DNA of 64,000 nt from Tessaracoccus defluvii (GTDB lineage Bacteria; Actinomycetota; Actinomycetes; Propionibacteriales; Propionibacteriaceae), in the NCBI RefSeq assembly GCF_014489575.1, contig NZ_CP060789.1, positions 2,914,001 through 2,978,000 on the forward strand, written 5' to 3'. Within the stretch, counting starts at the first letter, position 1, and each line of letters opens with the position of its first letter. A program made the translations under genes and the position numbers. This document shows, piece by piece, positions 34,347 to 43,169 of the stretch. Below the pieces are notes generated by a model. That model searched no databases. It worked only from the letters and a program-made list of their open reading frames with translations, and was not told where the DNA came from.

Positions 34347-34716
34347 GTCGCTTTCTCAGTGTGCCTGGGGGCGGCTGGATCGGCCTTGGTGGTCGTGACT
34401 CGCCTAGAACGCGTGGCGCCCTCGATACCGGCGGCACGCATCAACCGGCCTGTCTGGTCTCGGCCGATGTCGATCCCGGCAAGGCGGCCGGCCTTCCATA
34501 ACTTGCGGACGCCGTAGACGCGGTAGTTGTCATCCCAGAGCCTCACCAGCTGCGGGATGAGGATGGCGTCGCGGAGGGCCCGCGCCGACGGGGCTCGATC
34601 CTTCGCTGCGTAGTAGGTGCTCGGAGCCACCTGCAACAGGCTGCAGATGGGCTCGACTCCGAGCGGGCGACCCTCAACCATGTCGTCCTTGTTCGCGTCG
34701 ATGAACGCGACTACTT
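34346..34716 (-). pseudogene. IS3-family transposase OrfB, N-terminal fragment
   Basis: Reads VVAFIDANKDDMVEGRPLGVEPICSLLQVAPSTYYAAKDR and RVYGVRKLWKAGRLAGIDIGRDQTGRLMRAAGIEG, the helix-turn-helix and linker region of IS3 OrfB. It stops at DPAAPRH, before the DDE catalytic core. It lies in the -1 frame relative to orfA, as expected for programmed frameshifting. Confidence 0.85.
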
Positions 34717-35055
34717 CCGGTGTTGGCGGTCGAGCTCCGCCCCGAAGAAACTCGCTGCCCGCTTCAGTATTTCGTTAGCGCGGCGAAGCTCGCGGACCTC
34801 CTGCTCCAACTCCCGAACCCGCCGGGCCTCGAGCGTGGACACGCCGGCTACGTGACCATCGTCGATGTCGGCCTGCTTGACCCACGACCGCACTGACTCG
34901 ACGCCGTATCCGAGCTGCGCCGCGACCCGCTGCACGGTCCCATGTTCGGTCCCCAGCTCGGCCCGCAACGTGCGCACCATCCGGACCGCGGCGGCCTTCT
35001 CCTCCGGTGAATACCGACGCGTCGTCGGCTTCCCCGCTGTCTGCTCTTTCGGCAT
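34711..35055 (-). CDS. IS3-family transposase OrfA
   Basis: A 114-residue DNA-binding subunit starting MPKEQTAGK. Helix-turn-helix segment GTVQRVAAQLGYGVESVRSWVKQADID, then a leucine-zipper-like coiled coil (EARRVRELEQEVRELRRANEILKRAASFF). Complete, but the downstream orfB is truncated, so the element cannot move by itself. Confidence 0.88.
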   Translation of the reverse strand: MPKEQTAGKPTTRRYSPEEKAAAVRMVRTLRAELGTEHGTVQRVAAQLGYGVESVRSWVKQADIDDGHVAGVSTLEARRVRELEQEVRELRRANEILKRAASFFGAELDRQHRK

Positions 35056-35259
35056 AACCCCATCCTCGTTTCCAAGGTCAGGAGTCTCCAACAAACTCAG
35101 TGCGGTTCAGACGAACTGCCGACGTGCCTTGGGCGTCATGTCACACGACTCTACGCTTCCCAATGGAGACGCACGGACGGCCCTAGTTGCGCTGAGCCGC
35201 GATACCGACGGGGCTCTCGGAACAGACTGAGATACTCATGTCGACAGTACGTTTGCGCG

Positions 35260-35943
35260 ATGGACGTGTCCGCGATGACCGAGCAGCAGCGCCTCGACCT
35301 CTTGAACGCCGACTATGACGGGCTTCGTCGAGCTCAGGGAGGAAAGCCGGTCTGGCTCATCTCTCAGGTCGAAGGTGGACGTCTCTGGGACGCGACCTTG
35401 ACCGCGTTCGCCCAGGGCAACTGGGTTGCAGCCGTGCTGACCGCCCAGGCGACCTGCGAACGCGGACTCGCTGCGCTGCTCTACAGCTTGTTCATGCAGT
35501 CGACTCCTCCAACTGGCTGGGAACGCTGGGGCTTGGGCTCCCTCGTTAGGTTCTGCCGCAAGGAGGAACTCGTCAACGACGCGCTCCTCGATGAGGTGGA
35601 GGTGCTGTGCGAGGAGCGGAAGCCCCACAGCCACTGGCGAGGTCCACTCGCGGAAGGCTCGCTCATGAAGGTCGTGAGGGACGCCCTCGATCAAGGCGAC
35701 AGGGCAGCGCCGGACGCCATCATGGAGCGCCACCTGGCGGCACTCGCCTACCGGTCGACCCTGACCGCCATGCGTGTCCACTTCGGTGACTTGATAGACC
35801 CCGACAAGCACCAACGCGACGCCTTCGGGGAACGCCGCTCACAGGCTGCCGCGCCGCAGGTCCACACCTCCGTCATAGAGCGACTAAGACAGGTCCTCGC
35901 CCCAGGATTCTCAATATTTGACACGGCGCAGATCCGATCATAA
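35260..35943 (+). CDS. Hypothetical protein with HEPN-like R-x4-H motif
   Basis: A 227-residue, largely helical protein I cannot name. Residues 120-125 read RKPHSH, an R-x4-H arrangement as in the catalytic motif of HEPN-domain RNases, preceded by long helices (TAQATCERGLAALLYSLF, ALLDEVEVLCEE). That is suggestive only. ATG 35275 is an alternative start. It sits alone between an IS3 remnant and a LacI regulator, and the strong promoter of that regulator lies inside its 3' end. The GC content is a little lower than that of its neighbours. Confidence 0.65.
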   Translation: MDVSAMTEQQRLDLLNADYDGLRRAQGGKPVWLISQVEGGRLWDATLTAFAQGNWVAAVLTAQATCERGLAALLYSLFMQSTPPTGWERWGLGSLVRFCRKEELVNDALLDEVEVLCEERKPHSHWRGPLAEGSLMKVVRDALDQGDRAAPDAIMERHLAALAYRSTLTAMRVHFGDLIDPDKHQRDAFGERRSQAAAPQVHTSVIERLRQVLAPGFSIFDTAQIRS

Positions 35944-35946
35944 TAT
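35918..35946 (+). promoter_or_regulatory. Consensus sigma-70-type promoter of the LacI-family gene
   Basis: TTGACA (35918-35923) and TAATAT (35941-35946) are separated by exactly 17 bp. This is the best promoter match in the window. Confidence 0.8.
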
Positions 35947-35950
35947 TAGG

Positions 35951-35968
35951 TGTCGATCCGGTTCGACA
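35951..35968. promoter_or_regulatory. LacI-type operator (autoregulatory site)
   Basis: TGTCGATCCGGTTCGACA is palindromic except for one pair and has the central CCGG step of LacI-family sites. It starts 5 bp after the -10 box, over the transcription start, and shares TCGA-NCCGGN-TCGA with the site before the GH31 gene. Confidence 0.7.
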
Positions 35969-35992
35969 GTAGCGCGCACGAGGAGGTGCAGG

Positions 35993-37009
35993 ATGCCAAA
36001 TATTGGCGATGTGGCCCGACACTTGGGTGTGAGTCGCTCGACGGTGTCCTACGCTTTGAGCGGCAAGAGGTCGATCTCGTCGGAGATGAAAGCTCGCGTT
36101 CAGGCTGCTGTCCGGGAGTTGGAGTTCTATCCGTCGGCCAGTGGTCGCGCGCTGGCCACCGCGCGGACCAACACCCTTGCTCTTCTGGCCCCGATGGCGG
36201 AGAACGCAACGCCGGAGGTGGCGCTGCAGTTCGTCAGCGGCGTGGTCCAGTCTGCTCGCTCGTTCGGCTACGACATCCTCCTGGTCACCGGCGAGGAGGC
36301 GTTTACCAGTATCGACCGCCTCGATCGGGCGAGGCAGGTGGACGGGTTCGTGATCCTCGACGTGGAGGACTCGGACCCGCGTGTTTTGGCGCTCCAGGAG
36401 AACGGGGCTGCCTGTGTCCTGGTGGGCATGCCCGAGGGTGTCACGGATCTTGACCGGGTTGACTTGGACTGGCGGGAGGCCGGTACGAGCCTGCTCGAGG
36501 CGCTCGCGGGAGCGGGTCATCGTCACGTGGGTTTGGTCGGGGCCCCGTCTGTCGCGTATGACCTTGGGATGACCTACGCAGCCCGGTTCCGTGACGGGGT
36601 CGCTGCAGCCGCGCAACGGATGCAGGTCCGGGTCACCGAGGTCCCGGCGCACAACGACTTCTTCGAGACCATCGCCACGATCCGAGCGCTGTTGGAGACT
36701 GAGGCTGGCATCACTGGCCTGGTGATTCAGCATGAGGCCGCGGTGGCGCCCGTGTTCTCTGCCCTCAAGACCGCGGGCTACGAAGTCCCCCGGGACTACT
36801 CGGTCGTGGGCATGTCGATTGACAAACTCGGCTTCCAGTTCGCGCCTCCAACCTCGGGGATCGTGAACTCGTCTACGGAGATCACCCGGCAAGCGGTCTC
36901 GTTGCTGATCGAACGTCTCGAGGATCCCGCGCTGGAAGCGCGTTCCATCCTGATCAGTCCCGAGTATCGGGATCTGGCCACGGTGGCACCCCCCAGGCCG
37001 ACGGCCTGA
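35993..37009 (+). CDS. LacI-family transcriptional regulator of the alpha-xyloside module
   Basis: A 338-residue regulator, ATG 35993 with AGGAGG upstream. The N-terminal LacI helix-turn-helix and hinge (MPNIGDVARHLGVSRSTVSYALSGKRSISSE, EFYPSASGRALATARTNTLALLAP) precede a periplasmic-binding-like effector domain (DGFVILDVEDSD, GHRHVGLVG, GLVIQHEAAVAPVFSAL). Matching palindromes before this gene and before the GH31 gene indicate that it represses both and is released by the imported sugar. Confidence 0.93.
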   Translation: MPNIGDVARHLGVSRSTVSYALSGKRSISSEMKARVQAAVRELEFYPSASGRALATARTNTLALLAPMAENATPEVALQFVSGVVQSARSFGYDILLVTGEEAFTSIDRLDRARQVDGFVILDVEDSDPRVLALQENGAACVLVGMPEGVTDLDRVDLDWREAGTSLLEALAGAGHRHVGLVGAPSVAYDLGMTYAARFRDGVAAAAQRMQVRVTEVPAHNDFFETIATIRALLETEAGITGLVIQHEAAVAPVFSALKTAGYEVPRDYSVVGMSIDKLGFQFAPPTSGIVNSSTEITRQAVSLLIERLEDPALEARSILISPEYRDLATVAPPRPTA

Positions 37010-37027
37010 CGAAGCAAATACACAAGT

Positions 37028-37053
37028 GAAGCCGTGTTTTCGGACACGGCTTC
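37028..37053 (+). terminator. Perfect 10-bp hairpin between regulator and GH31 gene
   Basis: GAAGCCGTGT (37028-37037) and ACACGGCTTC (37044-37053) pair perfectly with loop TTTCGG. No T-run follows, so it may be a weak terminator or an mRNA-stability hairpin. It overlaps the adjacent operator by 3 bp. Confidence 0.4.
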
Positions 37054-37066
37054 GAACCGGTTCGAA
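37051..37066. promoter_or_regulatory. LacI-type operator upstream of the GH31 operon
   Basis: TTCGAACCGGTTCGAA is a perfect 16-bp palindrome, 11 bp before the GH31 start codon. The core matches the site at 35951-35968. Confidence 0.75.
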
Positions 37067-37077
37067 TAAGGAGATTC

Positions 37078-39405
37078 ATGAAGTTCACCGAGGGCTACTG
37101 GGTGAAGAAGCAGGGCTTCACCGTGGAACACCCCCGCCAGGTGCAGGAGGTGGTGCCGTCCGGCGCGGGGTTCGTGGCCTACTCGCCTACCCGTGTGGTG
37201 CGCCGGCACGGTGACGAGCTCGACTCGCCGATGGTGACCACCACCGTTGAGGCGGTTGCCGCTGACATTGTGCGGGTGCGCGTCGAGCACTTCCAAGGGG
37301 CCGGTGACAGCACGCCACACTTCCCGCTGACCGTTGATCCCGAGGTCGCCCACACTGCACAGGCAGAGGGCAGCACCGGGTCGGTGCGGGCGGGTGATTT
37401 GGAGGTCAGCGTTGCCGGTGCCGATCAGTACACGTTGACGTTCCGTGGCGGCGGCCGCACCCTCACCTCGGCCATTCCCCGCAGCACCGGCCTGGTAACT
37501 GCCCCCGATGGTCAGGTCTATGTGCACGAGCAGCTGACGCTTGCCGTGGGTGAGAGTGTCTATGGGCTCGGTGAGCGTTTCGGTCCTGTGGTGCGCAACG
37601 GTCAAAGTGTCGAGATCTGGAACGACGACGGCGGCACGGCGACTGAGCACGCCTACAAGAACGTTCCCTTCTACTTCACCACAGCCGGATACGGGGTCTT
37701 CATCAACCATCCTGAGCATGTCTCGCTCGAGGTGGCGTCGGAGATCAACACGCGTGTGCAGTTCTCCGTTCCGGGCCAGCAGCTGGAGTACTTCGTCATC
37801 TACGGGCCTTCCCCCAAGGACATCCTGCGCAAGTACACCGCGCTGACGGGTCGTGCTCCTCAGGTCCCGGCCTGGTCCTACGGGTTGTGGCTGTCGACGT
37901 CGTTTACCACCGACTACAGCGAAGCGACCGTCAACGGCTTCGTCGACAAGATGGAGGAGCTCGAGCTCCCGCTGAGCGTCATCCATTTCGACTGCTACTG
38001 GATGCGCCCGTCCCACTGGTGCGACTTCACCTGGGATCCGCAGAAGTTCAGTGACCCCGAAGGGATGCTCGCCCGCTACCACGACCGTGGTCTCAAGGTG
38101 TGCGTGTGGATCAACCCCTACATCGGACAGCGGTCCCACCTCTTCGCTGAGGGGATGAAGCACGGCTACCTGCTGAAGCGGGCCGACGGAACGGTCAGGC
38201 AGTGGGATCACTGGCAATCGGGCATGGCGTGGGTCGACTTCACCAATCCTGCAGCTCGGCAGTGGTGGAAGGACGAACTGAAGAAGCTGATGCGCCAGGG
38301 CGTCGACGCGTTCAAGACCGACTTCGGAGAACGCGTCCCCACCGATGTGGTGTGGCATGACGGGTCTGACCCTCAGCGGATGCACAACTACTACTCCTAC
38401 CTCTACAACCAGGCCGCGTACGAGGCCATCGCGGAGGAACGTGGCCAGGACGAAGCCATCGTGTTCGCCCGCGCAGCCACGGCAGGCGGACAGGCCTTCC
38501 CCGTCCACTGGGGCGGCGACTCCGAGCCCACCTTCGTGTCTATGGCCGAAACGCTGCGCGGCGGCCTGTCCCTCGGGATGTCTGGATTCGGGTACTGGAG
38601 CCACGACATGGGCGGCTTCGAAGGCACCCCCAACGACGAGGTATTCATCCGGTGGTTCCCGTTCGGGATGCTGTCCTCACACAGCCGTCTCCACGGGTCC
38701 CACTCCTACCGTGTGCCCTGGAACTACGGCGAGACGGCCGTCGAGGTGGCCCGCCGATTCATCGCGCTGAAGAACCGTCTCATGCCGTACCTGATGACCC
38801 ATGCCCAGGACGTCACCGACGCCGGCGTCCCGCTGATGCGCCACACGATCCTGGAGCACCCGGCCGACCTCGGCGCGGTTCATGTGGACACCCAGTACTT
38901 CCTGGGACCAGATCTGTTGGTCGCCCCCGTCTTCACCGAGTCCGGGGACGTCGACGTGTACCTCCCCACCGACGGCTGGACCGACATCCTCACCGGCGAC
39001 CACCTCCCGACCCGCGGCTGGGTACGTCAGGTTCACGACCTGACCACCCTCCCGGTGCTGGTCCCCGACGGCACAGTGCTGCCGATCGGCGCCACGACGG
39101 ACCGACCCGACTACGACTGGTGCGACGGGCTCAACCTGTACCTCGTTCGGCCGCAGGAAGGCACCCGCACAGTGCGGGTCCGCCACCGATCCGGCGGATT
39201 GGCCGAGTTCTGCGTCACCCGCGACGGCGACGAGGTCACCGTGACCGCGACCGGAACACAGCGTCCCTGGCACGCAGTCCTGGTCGGCCACTCCCCCAGC
39301 CACCTCGTCGCCGGGACCACCAGCGACGCCCCCACCGCGTCCGAGCTCACCTCGGGCACCGTCCTGTCCCCCCACGACAACACCTTGATCTTCCGTCTCG
39401 GATGA
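37078..39405 (+). CDS. yicI: GH31 alpha-xylosidase (YicI-type)
   Basis: A 775-residue retaining alpha-xylosidase that removes alpha-linked xylose, for example from isoprimeverose of xyloglucan. The length and motifs match E. coli YicI: nucleophile D415 in FKTDFGERVP, acid/base D481 in HWGGDSEP, substrate-pocket segments GLWLSTSFTTDY, HFDCYWMR, VWINPYIGQRS and GMSGFGYWSHDMGGF. KTDFGER(V/I)P is characteristic of the xylosidase branch as against alpha-glucosidases. No signal peptide, so it acts after import by the downstream ABC system. Ribosome site AAGGAG. Confidence 0.92.
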   Translation: MKFTEGYWVKKQGFTVEHPRQVQEVVPSGAGFVAYSPTRVVRRHGDELDSPMVTTTVEAVAADIVRVRVEHFQGAGDSTPHFPLTVDPEVAHTAQAEGSTGSVRAGDLEVSVAGADQYTLTFRGGGRTLTSAIPRSTGLVTAPDGQVYVHEQLTLAVGESVYGLGERFGPVVRNGQSVEIWNDDGGTATEHAYKNVPFYFTTAGYGVFINHPEHVSLEVASEINTRVQFSVPGQQLEYFVIYGPSPKDILRKYTALTGRAPQVPAWSYGLWLSTSFTTDYSEATVNGFVDKMEELELPLSVIHFDCYWMRPSHWCDFTWDPQKFSDPEGMLARYHDRGLKVCVWINPYIGQRSHLFAEGMKHGYLLKRADGTVRQWDHWQSGMAWVDFTNPAARQWWKDELKKLMRQGVDAFKTDFGERVPTDVVWHDGSDPQRMHNYYSYLYNQAAYEAIAEERGQDEAIVFARAATAGGQAFPVHWGGDSEPTFVSMAETLRGGLSLGMSGFGYWSHDMGGFEGTPNDEVFIRWFPFGMLSSHSRLHGSHSYRVPWNYGETAVEVARRFIALKNRLMPYLMTHAQDVTDAGVPLMRHTILEHPADLGAVHVDTQYFLGPDLLVAPVFTESGDVDVYLPTDGWTDILTGDHLPTRGWVRQVHDLTTLPVLVPDGTVLPIGATTDRPDYDWCDGLNLYLVRPQEGTRTVRVRHRSGGLAEFCVTRDGDEVTVTATGTQRPWHAVLVGHSPSHLVAGTTSDAPTASELTSGTVLSPHDNTLIFRLG

Positions 39406-39440
39406 GCCGGATCAATCCAGCCCCACGAAAGGACACCTCC

Positions 39441-40700
39441 ATGGGCAACAGCACCACCAAGTGGCGCACATTCGGGATCGCAGCGCTGACGCTGGCATCC
39501 CTGACCCTCACCGCCTGCGGCGCCAACCAAGACACCACAGGCACCGCACCCGCATCTGCCACCGCCGCCGGCAGCAGCGAAGAAGTGGTCCTGGAAGTGT
39601 GGGACTACCTCGGCCAAGGCGCCAGCCACACCGCCATGGAGAGCGCCGTGGCGGCCTTCGAGGAGGCCAACCCGGGCATCACGGTCAAGCGCACCTCGTT
39701 CGCCTACGGCGACCTCGCCAAGGCCATCGTTCAGGGTGGCGTCGGTGGCTCAGTCCCCGACGTGGCCATCGTCGACGTGGTCGACACCCAGAACTTCGCC
39801 TCGCTGGGGCTGCTGCAGGACGTCACCGAGCAGGTCGGCGGCCTCGCCAACGACTTCTACGAAGGCCCCTGGTCGAGCACGCAGGTCGGCGGCAAAACCT
39901 ACGGACTGCCGCTGAACAGCAACAACCTGGCCCTCTACTACAACAAGGACATGTTCGACGGGGCGGGCCTCGAAGCCCCGACGACGTGGGACGAACTGCG
40001 TTCCACCGCCAAGGCCCTCAGCTCGGCCGACACCGCCGGAATCGCTATGAGTGGCGTCAAGAACGAGCAGGGCACCTTCCAGTTCCTGCCCTTCCTGTGG
40101 CAGACCGGCGGCGATCTGGACAGCTTCGACACCGACGGCGCCACCGCCCTGCAGTTCCTCAAGGACCTGGTCGATGACGGATCGATGTCCAGCTCCGTGG
40201 CGAACTACTCCCAGGAGGATGCCCGCACCCAGTTCGTCAACGGCAAGGCAGCCATGATGATCAACGGACCGTGGGAACTGCAGAACCTCAAGGAAGCAGG
40301 CATCAACTACGGTGTCGCACCCCTGGCCGCAGGAGAAGAACCCGCCACCGGACTCGGCGGCGAGAACGTGGTGACCTTCGCCCAAGCCGCCCAGCCCGAA
40401 GCAGCGGTCCAGTTCCTCGAGTACCTCACCAGCACCGAAGGCGCACAGATCTACTGCGACGAATCAGGTCAGCTCTCCAGCCGCGTCGACCTCGAAGGCA
40501 AGCTGGCCCTGTCGTCGGATCCCGACATGCAGGTCTTCGAAGCCCAGATGGCCTCCGCTCACGCCCGCGCCTACGGAGCCAAGTACAACGAGATCTCGGC
40601 CGCCGTGCAGGAATCCCTCCAGAAGGTCCTCACCGGAGCAGCTTCCCCCTCAGACGCCGCCTCCGAAGCCGCCCAGACGATCACCCCCCTGCTCCCCTGA
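39441..40700 (+). CDS. Sugar ABC transporter substrate-binding lipoprotein (GH31 operon)
   Basis: A 419-residue binding lipoprotein. ATG 39441 (GAAAGGA upstream) gives a signal peptide with lipobox LTAC, then a Thr/Ala linker and the two-lobe family 1 domain (LEVWDYLGQGASHTAMESAVAAFEEANPG, LALYYNKDMFDGAGLEAPTTWDEL, NGKAAMMINGPWEL). It follows GH31 by 35 bp and should bind a xylo-oligosaccharide-type ligand. Confidence 0.93.
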   Translation: MGNSTTKWRTFGIAALTLASLTLTACGANQDTTGTAPASATAAGSSEEVVLEVWDYLGQGASHTAMESAVAAFEEANPGITVKRTSFAYGDLAKAIVQGGVGGSVPDVAIVDVVDTQNFASLGLLQDVTEQVGGLANDFYEGPWSSTQVGGKTYGLPLNSNNLALYYNKDMFDGAGLEAPTTWDELRSTAKALSSADTAGIAMSGVKNEQGTFQFLPFLWQTGGDLDSFDTDGATALQFLKDLVDDGSMSSSVANYSQEDARTQFVNGKAAMMINGPWELQNLKEAGINYGVAPLAAGEEPATGLGGENVVTFAQAAQPEAAVQFLEYLTSTEGAQIYCDESGQLSSRVDLEGKLALSSDPDMQVFEAQMASAHARAYGAKYNEISAAVQESLQKVLTGAASPSDAASEAAQTITPLLP

Positions 40701-40704
40701 TCCC

Positions 40705-41643
40705 ATGACCACCCGCCTCGCTCCCGAGGCCACGACGCCAGCCAGGCGCCGCCGCTCCGCTCACGCAACGAGCATGCGGCGCCTGGGCCTGGCCCTGGCC
40801 GCCCCCGCACTCATCTACATCGCCGTGTTCCTGGCGTTCCCCCTGCTGTACAACTTCTACCTCAGCGTCACCGACGCCCAGGGAGCCAACCTCATCTCCG
40901 GCTCCCTCCAGTTCATCGGCGCCGCGAACTACGGCACAGTCCTGGCCGACCCCGAGTTCTGGCACTCCGGGCTCCTCAGCCTCATCTTCACCGTCGCCTG
41001 CCTCGTGCTGCAGTACGTGTTCGGGTTCGCTCTAGCGCTGTTCTTCCGCAAGCCCTTCCCCGGCAACGGACCCATCCGCGCGCTGCTGCTGGTGGGCTGG
41101 ATCCTGCCCCCGGTCGTGACCGCCACCGTCTTCCGATGGGTCTTCGACACCGACTACGGCGTCCTCAACCACTTCATGACCACTCTCGGCCTCATCGACG
41201 AACCCGTCCGCTGGCTTTCCCAAGGCGCCACCGCGATGATCGCTGTCATCATCGCCAACCTGTGGGTCGGCATCCCCTTCAACATGCTGCTGCTGCTCTC
41301 CGGACTCCACCTCATCGACGACTCCCTCTACGAAGCGGCCTCCGTCGACGGCGCGTCACGCTGGCGCCAGTTCACCAACATCACCTACCCCCTCATGGCC
41401 CCGGTGTCCATCTCCGTACTGCTCCTCGGAGTGATCAACACCTACAAGGTGTTCGACCTGATCTACACCATGACCCGCGGAGGACCCGTCAACTCCACCA
41501 CCACCCTGCCGATCTACACCTACCTGGAAACCTTCAGCTTCTTCCAGTTCGGCACCGGCGCAGCCGCATCAGCCCTGACGCTGATCCTGCCGCTCGCACT
41601 GTCCTACTTCTACGTCAAGAGCCTCAACGAGGAGGAGAGATGA
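40705..41643 (+). CDS. Sugar ABC transporter permease (GH31 operon, first)
   Basis: A 312-residue permease with six helices and an EAA loop (LYEAASVDGASRWRQFTNITYPLMAPVSI). It starts 4 bp after the binding-protein stop and overlaps the second permease (ATGA). Confidence 0.92.
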   Translation: MTTRLAPEATTPARRRRSAHATSMRRLGLALAAPALIYIAVFLAFPLLYNFYLSVTDAQGANLISGSLQFIGAANYGTVLADPEFWHSGLLSLIFTVACLVLQYVFGFALALFFRKPFPGNGPIRALLLVGWILPPVVTATVFRWVFDTDYGVLNHFMTTLGLIDEPVRWLSQGATAMIAVIIANLWVGIPFNMLLLLSGLHLIDDSLYEAASVDGASRWRQFTNITYPLMAPVSISVLLLGVINTYKVFDLIYTMTRGGPVNSTTTLPIYTYLETFSFFQFGTGAAASALTLILPLALSYFYVKSLNEEER

Positions 41644-42520
41644 CCACGCCTCCAACCACCCCGAGAGCCGCCCGCCCCCCGATGCGCCGCTCCACCGCGA
41701 AACGCTCAGCGGCACTCAAGTCCGCCATCGCGTGGCTCATCGCAGCTGCCTACCTGTTCCCGGTCTACTGGATGATCAACACGTCCCTCAAAACCGGCAA
41801 GGACATGTTCGCCGTACCCCCCAGATGGTCCCAGAAGATCTCTACCTCGGCTCATACGCCGCGGTCTTCTCCCCCACCTACGGGATCCCGAAAGCGTTCC
41901 TCAACAGCACCATCATCGCCACATCCGTCCTCGTCCTGACCCTGCTGATCGCGATCCCCGCCAGCTACGCCGTCGCCCGACTCCGAGGCCGGGTCACCAC
42001 CTCGATGATGATCATGCTCACCGTCGTGCAGCTGCTGCCAGCCATCGCGATATCCGTCCCCCTCTTCGTCATGTTCCGACAAGCCGGCCTGATCAACTCC
42101 TACCTCTCCATGATCCTGGCCGACATCTCCGTCACACTGCCCTTCGCCGTGATCCTGCTCCGCCCCTACTTCAAGATGTTCCCCTACGAAGTCGAAGAAG
42201 CAGCCAGAATCGACGGCCTCAGCGCCATCGGAACCATCATCCGCATCGTCATCCCCACCATCCGCCCAGGGATCATCATGATCGGATCCTTCGCGTTCCT
42301 CATGGCCTGGGGAGAGTTCACATTCGCCCTCACCCTCACCACAGAACAATCAATCCAACCCCTCACCGTCGCCCTCAACCGCATCATCGGCCAATACGGA
42401 ACAGCCTGGAACGACCTCATGGCAACAGCCGCCGTCATCGCCGCACCCGTCCTCATCCTCTTCATCGTCCTCCAGCGATACATCGTCGCCGGCCTGGCAA
42501 GCGGTGCAACGAAGGGCTGA
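41640..42520 (+). CDS. Sugar ABC transporter permease (GH31 operon, second); frame break at 41817-41822
   Basis: MalG-type permease starting at ATG 41640 (ATGA overlap). The first 60 residues (AIAWLIAAAYLFPVYWMINTSLKTGKDMFAVPP) and the rest (QMVPEDLYLGSYAAVFS onward, with EAA loop EVEEAARIDGLSAIGTIIRIVIPTIRPG) are in different frames. A seventh C in the six-base C run at 41817-41822 joins them exactly. The rest of the gene is fully conserved, so a consensus error is more likely than a pseudogene. No ATPase follows. Confidence 0.87.
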
Positions 42521-42716
42521 CATCCGCACCACAGACCCAGGGTTGGACCGGGTCGTGACAGCCCGGTTCCGAGCCCCGGACCGGGGGGACCGCATCCGCC
42601 ACCGAGGTCGCGCGGATGACCGATCCCCCGTGGGCTGGGTGGGTGGCGACAGGATCTCCACCCTCGAGACGTAGATGACATGGACATGCCCCGGGCGCCT
42701 CTACCAGTGCACGCGG
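42521..42716. other. Intergenic region after the GH31 operon
   Basis: About 200 bp without a gene. A GC-rich imperfect hairpin near 42570-42593 (CCCGGTTCC and GGACCGGG) could end the operon, but no T-run follows it. Confidence 0.35.
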
Positions 42717-43169
42717 CTAGAGAGCCCTGAGTGTCATCGTGTCCTCGACCTCGGCGGTTGGGTCGACATCGCCACTGAAGATGCGGAGCCGGCGCGCGAT
42801 CGCATCGCCGCCGTTGTGGCGGGTATGGGCGGCCCGACCAGGCCACGGTTGGTGCTTCTCGTCGCAGGCGCGGCGTTGGTCGCGGCTGCGGTCGAGGTAG
42901 CCGGGCAGGGCGTAGCGGTGCCACTCCTCCGACGGCAGCGGGCCGTTGGCCTCCCCGGCCTGGAACCGCAGGAAGGCGAGAGTACCGAGCTCCCGGACCA
43001 GGGGTGGATGTTCAGGCCAACAGGATGGGGTGTGGTCTGCGGAGTACCAGGCGTGTTGGGTGTTGAGCCAGATGACGAAGGCGTCGAGCCATAGCCAGAT
43101 GTCCCACCTGAGGTCGGGGTCGGCGATCGAGGTGATGTCCCAGGGTCGGGGCAGGATCTCGCCGGTGGT
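42717..43169 (-). pseudogene. Fragment of a conjugative-element hypothetical protein fused to IstA
   Basis: The last 150 residues of the IS21 ORF do not belong to a transposase. They read WDITSIADPDLRWDIWLWLDAFVIWLNTQHAW, WPEHPPLVRELGTLAFLRFQAGEA and SEEWHRYALPGYLDRSRDQRRACDEKHQPW, a pattern I associate with small proteins of actinobacterial conjugative plasmids and elements. The 5' part is missing, replaced by the IS21 sequence at about 43170. The relaxase at 57069-62780 may come from the same ancestral element. Confidence 0.5.

Larger units (their letters stand above)
34346..35109 (-). mobile_element. IS3-family element, 3'-truncated
   Basis: The intact 5' end (minus strand) starts TGAACCGCACTGAGTTTG near 35109, typical of IS3 elements. 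orfA is complete and orfB is cut after about 100 residues. The truncation point coincides with the terminator of the importer operon. Confidence 0.8.
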
